Positions 62,671 to 64,000 of a stretch of DNA of 64,000 bases are shown one piece after another (within the stretch, counting starts at the first letter, position 1; the number at the start of each line of letters is the position of its first letter). The translations under genes were made by a program, and so were the position numbers. The stretch comes from Bin34 sp963422415 (GTDB lineage Bacteria > Chloroflexota > Anaerolineae > Caldilineales > Caldilineaceae). Where the stretch lies: positions 1,612,001 through 1,676,000 of the forward strand of contig OY729430.1 of NCBI GenBank assembly GCA_963422415.1, in the 5' to 3' direction. The notes below the pieces were generated by a model, which was not told the DNA's origin, did not search any database, and saw only the letters and a program-made list of their open reading frames with translations.

Positions 62671-63327
62671 ATGTCCCGAGAAATCCAGCGCCCCGTTGAT
62701 GTGAACATAGGGACTTCCGCGCCCACGTTGGCCGTTCCCCATTGGACAATATCGCTGTTGGCCAGTGGGATTCGTCATTGGCTGTCTCTCCTGACAACCC
62801 TGACCATCCTCTATGTTGGTCTGTCTTTCTTGGCGCCCGTCGCGATGCATCAGGGGCAAGAAGACTGGGCGCATCGGATTTACCGCCTTTACGCCCTTAC
62901 CTGTCATCAATGGCCGGGTTCCAGTTTCTGGCTGTTTGGGACCGATGGGTCCTTCAAAGCCGACTTGGATGCATCCTTGGTCTTGGCAACCCAAGCCGCT
63001 TCCCGGGAATATATCGGGAATGCGGCACTGGGTTTCAAGTCGGGCATGTGCTGGCGTACGCTGGCCATCTATGGAACCTTGGCCTTGTCCCTTCTGGCGT
63101 ACAGGGGAATGCGCAGAACCTGGATGGCGCTGCCTTTGTGGGCCGGATTGCTTCTGGCCCTGCCCATGGCCGCCGACGGCTTCAGCCAGCTACTGGGTTT
63201 GCGGGAAAGCAATCTGTGGTTGCGACTGATTACGGGAGCCCTGTTTGGTCTGGGTGTGACTTGGGCCTTGGTGCCGCGGGTTGACGCGGCGTTGCGACAC
63301 GTAGCTATGGATCTGCAAGGTCAATAA
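62671..63327 (+). CDS. DUF2085 membrane protein
   Basis: A membrane protein of 218 residues with about four helices. The DUF2085 motifs are visible as LYALTCHQWPGSSFWLFG and SGMCWRTLAIYGTL, where a conserved Cys-His and a later Cys-x-Arg recur. The function is not established, although the cysteine and histidine motifs could bind metal. Its ATG follows the tlpA stop without a gap, so it is transcribed with the ccm-ccdA genes. Confidence 0.8.
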   Translation: MSREIQRPVDVNIGTSAPTLAVPHWTISLLASGIRHWLSLLTTLTILYVGLSFLAPVAMHQGQEDWAHRIYRLYALTCHQWPGSSFWLFGTDGSFKADLDASLVLATQAASREYIGNAALGFKSGMCWRTLAIYGTLALSLLAYRGMRRTWMALPLWAGLLLALPMAADGFSQLLGLRESNLWLRLITGALFGLGVTWALVPRVDAALRHVAMDLQGQ

Positions 63328-63532
63328 CAGATTCAGGCAGCGATCCGTTTGATCCAACAGCCGTCTCATGGATGGCGTATGACATCCTGCTCCGTTGCCC
63401 GGGGACATGCTCTCTGTGCGCGGCGTGAATCCCCGTGATCGTGATACAGTGGAGCACACTGGACGTTGCCTCTGAAGTCCCTTCCACTGCGTAACCCCGG
63501 ATTTCAGCCCATACGGAAAATTGAAGAAATCC

Positions 63533-64000
63533 ATGAAACCCGATCATTCCATCATTCCGCCAGTCATGAATCCCACCCTCTCGCCAGAGATGGAGCGTGA
63601 GGTGCAGTTCTTCCTGAAGTGGGGATACCTCATTGTGGAGAATGCAATCTCACGGGCTCAGGTGGAAACTCTCCGAGACGCGTTGGACGAGACGTTTGTC
63701 CGAGTCGGGACAATGTTCACGCACACCCTGCTGGAGGAAGATGACCGCTTCGCTTTCCTTTTGGACAATCCGCCGGTGTTGCAGCGCATGCAGGCCGTTC
63801 TGGGCCACTGTGTCCAGCTGCACAGCGCCACGGCCCGCGTGACGGGACCGGGCGCCCCGGATCAGGACTGGCATCGCGACATGCCATGGCCCGTGGATCC
63901 AGAAGGGACCCTTGGCGGCAGCGTGCCAGCCCAGATCAACTGCGGGTACTATTTGGACGAACTGACTCGGGAAAATGGTCCCATCGCTGTGGTGCCAGGC
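63533..64000 (+). CDS. Phytanoyl-CoA dioxygenase family protein (partial, 3' end missing)
   Basis: The first 156 residues of a 2-oxoglutarate/Fe(II) dioxygenase continue past the right edge. They begin with MKPDHSIIPPVMNPTLSPEM and FFLKWGYLIVENAISRAQVE, the usual PhyH start, and include the metal motif QDWHRDMPWP (His-x-Asp) and NCGYYLDELTRENGPIAVVPG-type sequence at the edge. The distal His lies outside the window. GAAGAAAT precedes the ATG. It differs from the gene at 54.4-55.1 kb in the metal-site surroundings, so the two probably have different substrates. Confidence 0.85.
   Translation, partial: MKPDHSIIPPVMNPTLSPEMEREVQFFLKWGYLIVENAISRAQVETLRDALDETFVRVGTMFTHTLLEEDDRFAFLLDNPPVLQRMQAVLGHCVQLHSATARVTGPGAPDQDWHRDMPWPVDPEGTLGGSVPAQINCGYYLDELTRENGPIAVVPG

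Overview
The window is a bacterial chromosome segment, dense in genes and apparently moderately GC-rich. I read it as Chloroflexota-like (for example Caldilineales/Anaerolineae or a SAR202-type lineage), as an inference from gene content: an A2-type caa3 oxidase cluster, a cytochrome c maturation operon with a CxxxY-type CcmE, a tricorn-like peptidase, a LipM-type octanoyltransferase, a CdaA/YbbR pair, a DnaB-DnaD-DnaC replication operon, and two phytanoyl-CoA dioxygenase-family genes. No 16S rRNA or other decisive marker is present, so the assignment is tentative. I saw no insertion sequence, prophage, CRISPR array or rRNA.

Layout. 0-5.4 kb (+): lutB-lutC lactate oxidation genes, a Gfo/Idh/MocA oxidoreductase, a family 2 glycosyltransferase and thiamine pyrophosphokinase. 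5.56-7.29 kb (+): a decayed three-gene ABC-2 exporter operon. 7.5-12.6 kb (-): VOC protein, divergent Lgt paralogue and a heterodimeric ABC exporter pair. 12.9-18.3 kb (+): two nucleotide-sugar-type SDR genes, then lepA and rsmA joined by overlaps. 18.3-19.3 kb (-): a tyrosine recombinase homologue without its catalytic residues. 19.7-25.5 kb (+): the cytochrome oxidase cluster ctaC-ctaD-COX4-ctaE-ctaG-(small secreted protein)-SURF1. 25.5-26.0 kb (-): a thermonuclease-like lipoprotein. 26.3-27.5 kb (+): a secreted protein of unknown function ending at a 19-bp perfect terminator hairpin. 27.7-33.0 kb (-): 2Fe-2S ferredoxin, glycerate 2-kinase and a tricorn-like protease. 33.2-37.0 kb (+): lipoprotein hydrolase, YgfZ, LipM, DUF503.

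37.0-43.7 kb (-) is a compact run argF-cdaA-ybbR-der-M28 peptidase-lgt that mixes arginine synthesis, c-di-AMP signalling, ribosome assembly and lipoprotein modification. 44.1-49.2 kb (-): GH13 amylase, DinG helicase and a LysM/fasciclin secreted protein, preceded by tRNA-Cys. 50.1-54.3 kb (+): a BFN/DUF151 protein, then dnaB, a DnaD-domain protein and an unusual helicase loader with two tandem AAA+ modules. 54.4-57.2 kb: a PhyH dioxygenase (-), an SH3-domain lipoprotein and a frameshifted clan-A glycoside hydrolase. 57.2-63.3 kb (+): MBL hydrolase, DUF2007, then ccmE-ccmA-ccmB-ccmC-ccmD, a CcdA-like thiol transporter, a TlpA-like lipoprotein and a DUF2085 membrane protein. A second PhyH gene runs off the right edge.

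How it fits together: the oxidase cluster and the ccm/ccdA/tlpA operon supply a respiratory chain with c-type haem; lutBC feeds electrons from lactate; ferredoxin, YgfZ and LipM serve Fe-S and lipoyl enzymes. The most unusual items are the CcdA-like protein, whose transmembrane order looks circularly permuted, the double-module helicase loader, and the recombinase homologue lacking catalytic residues.
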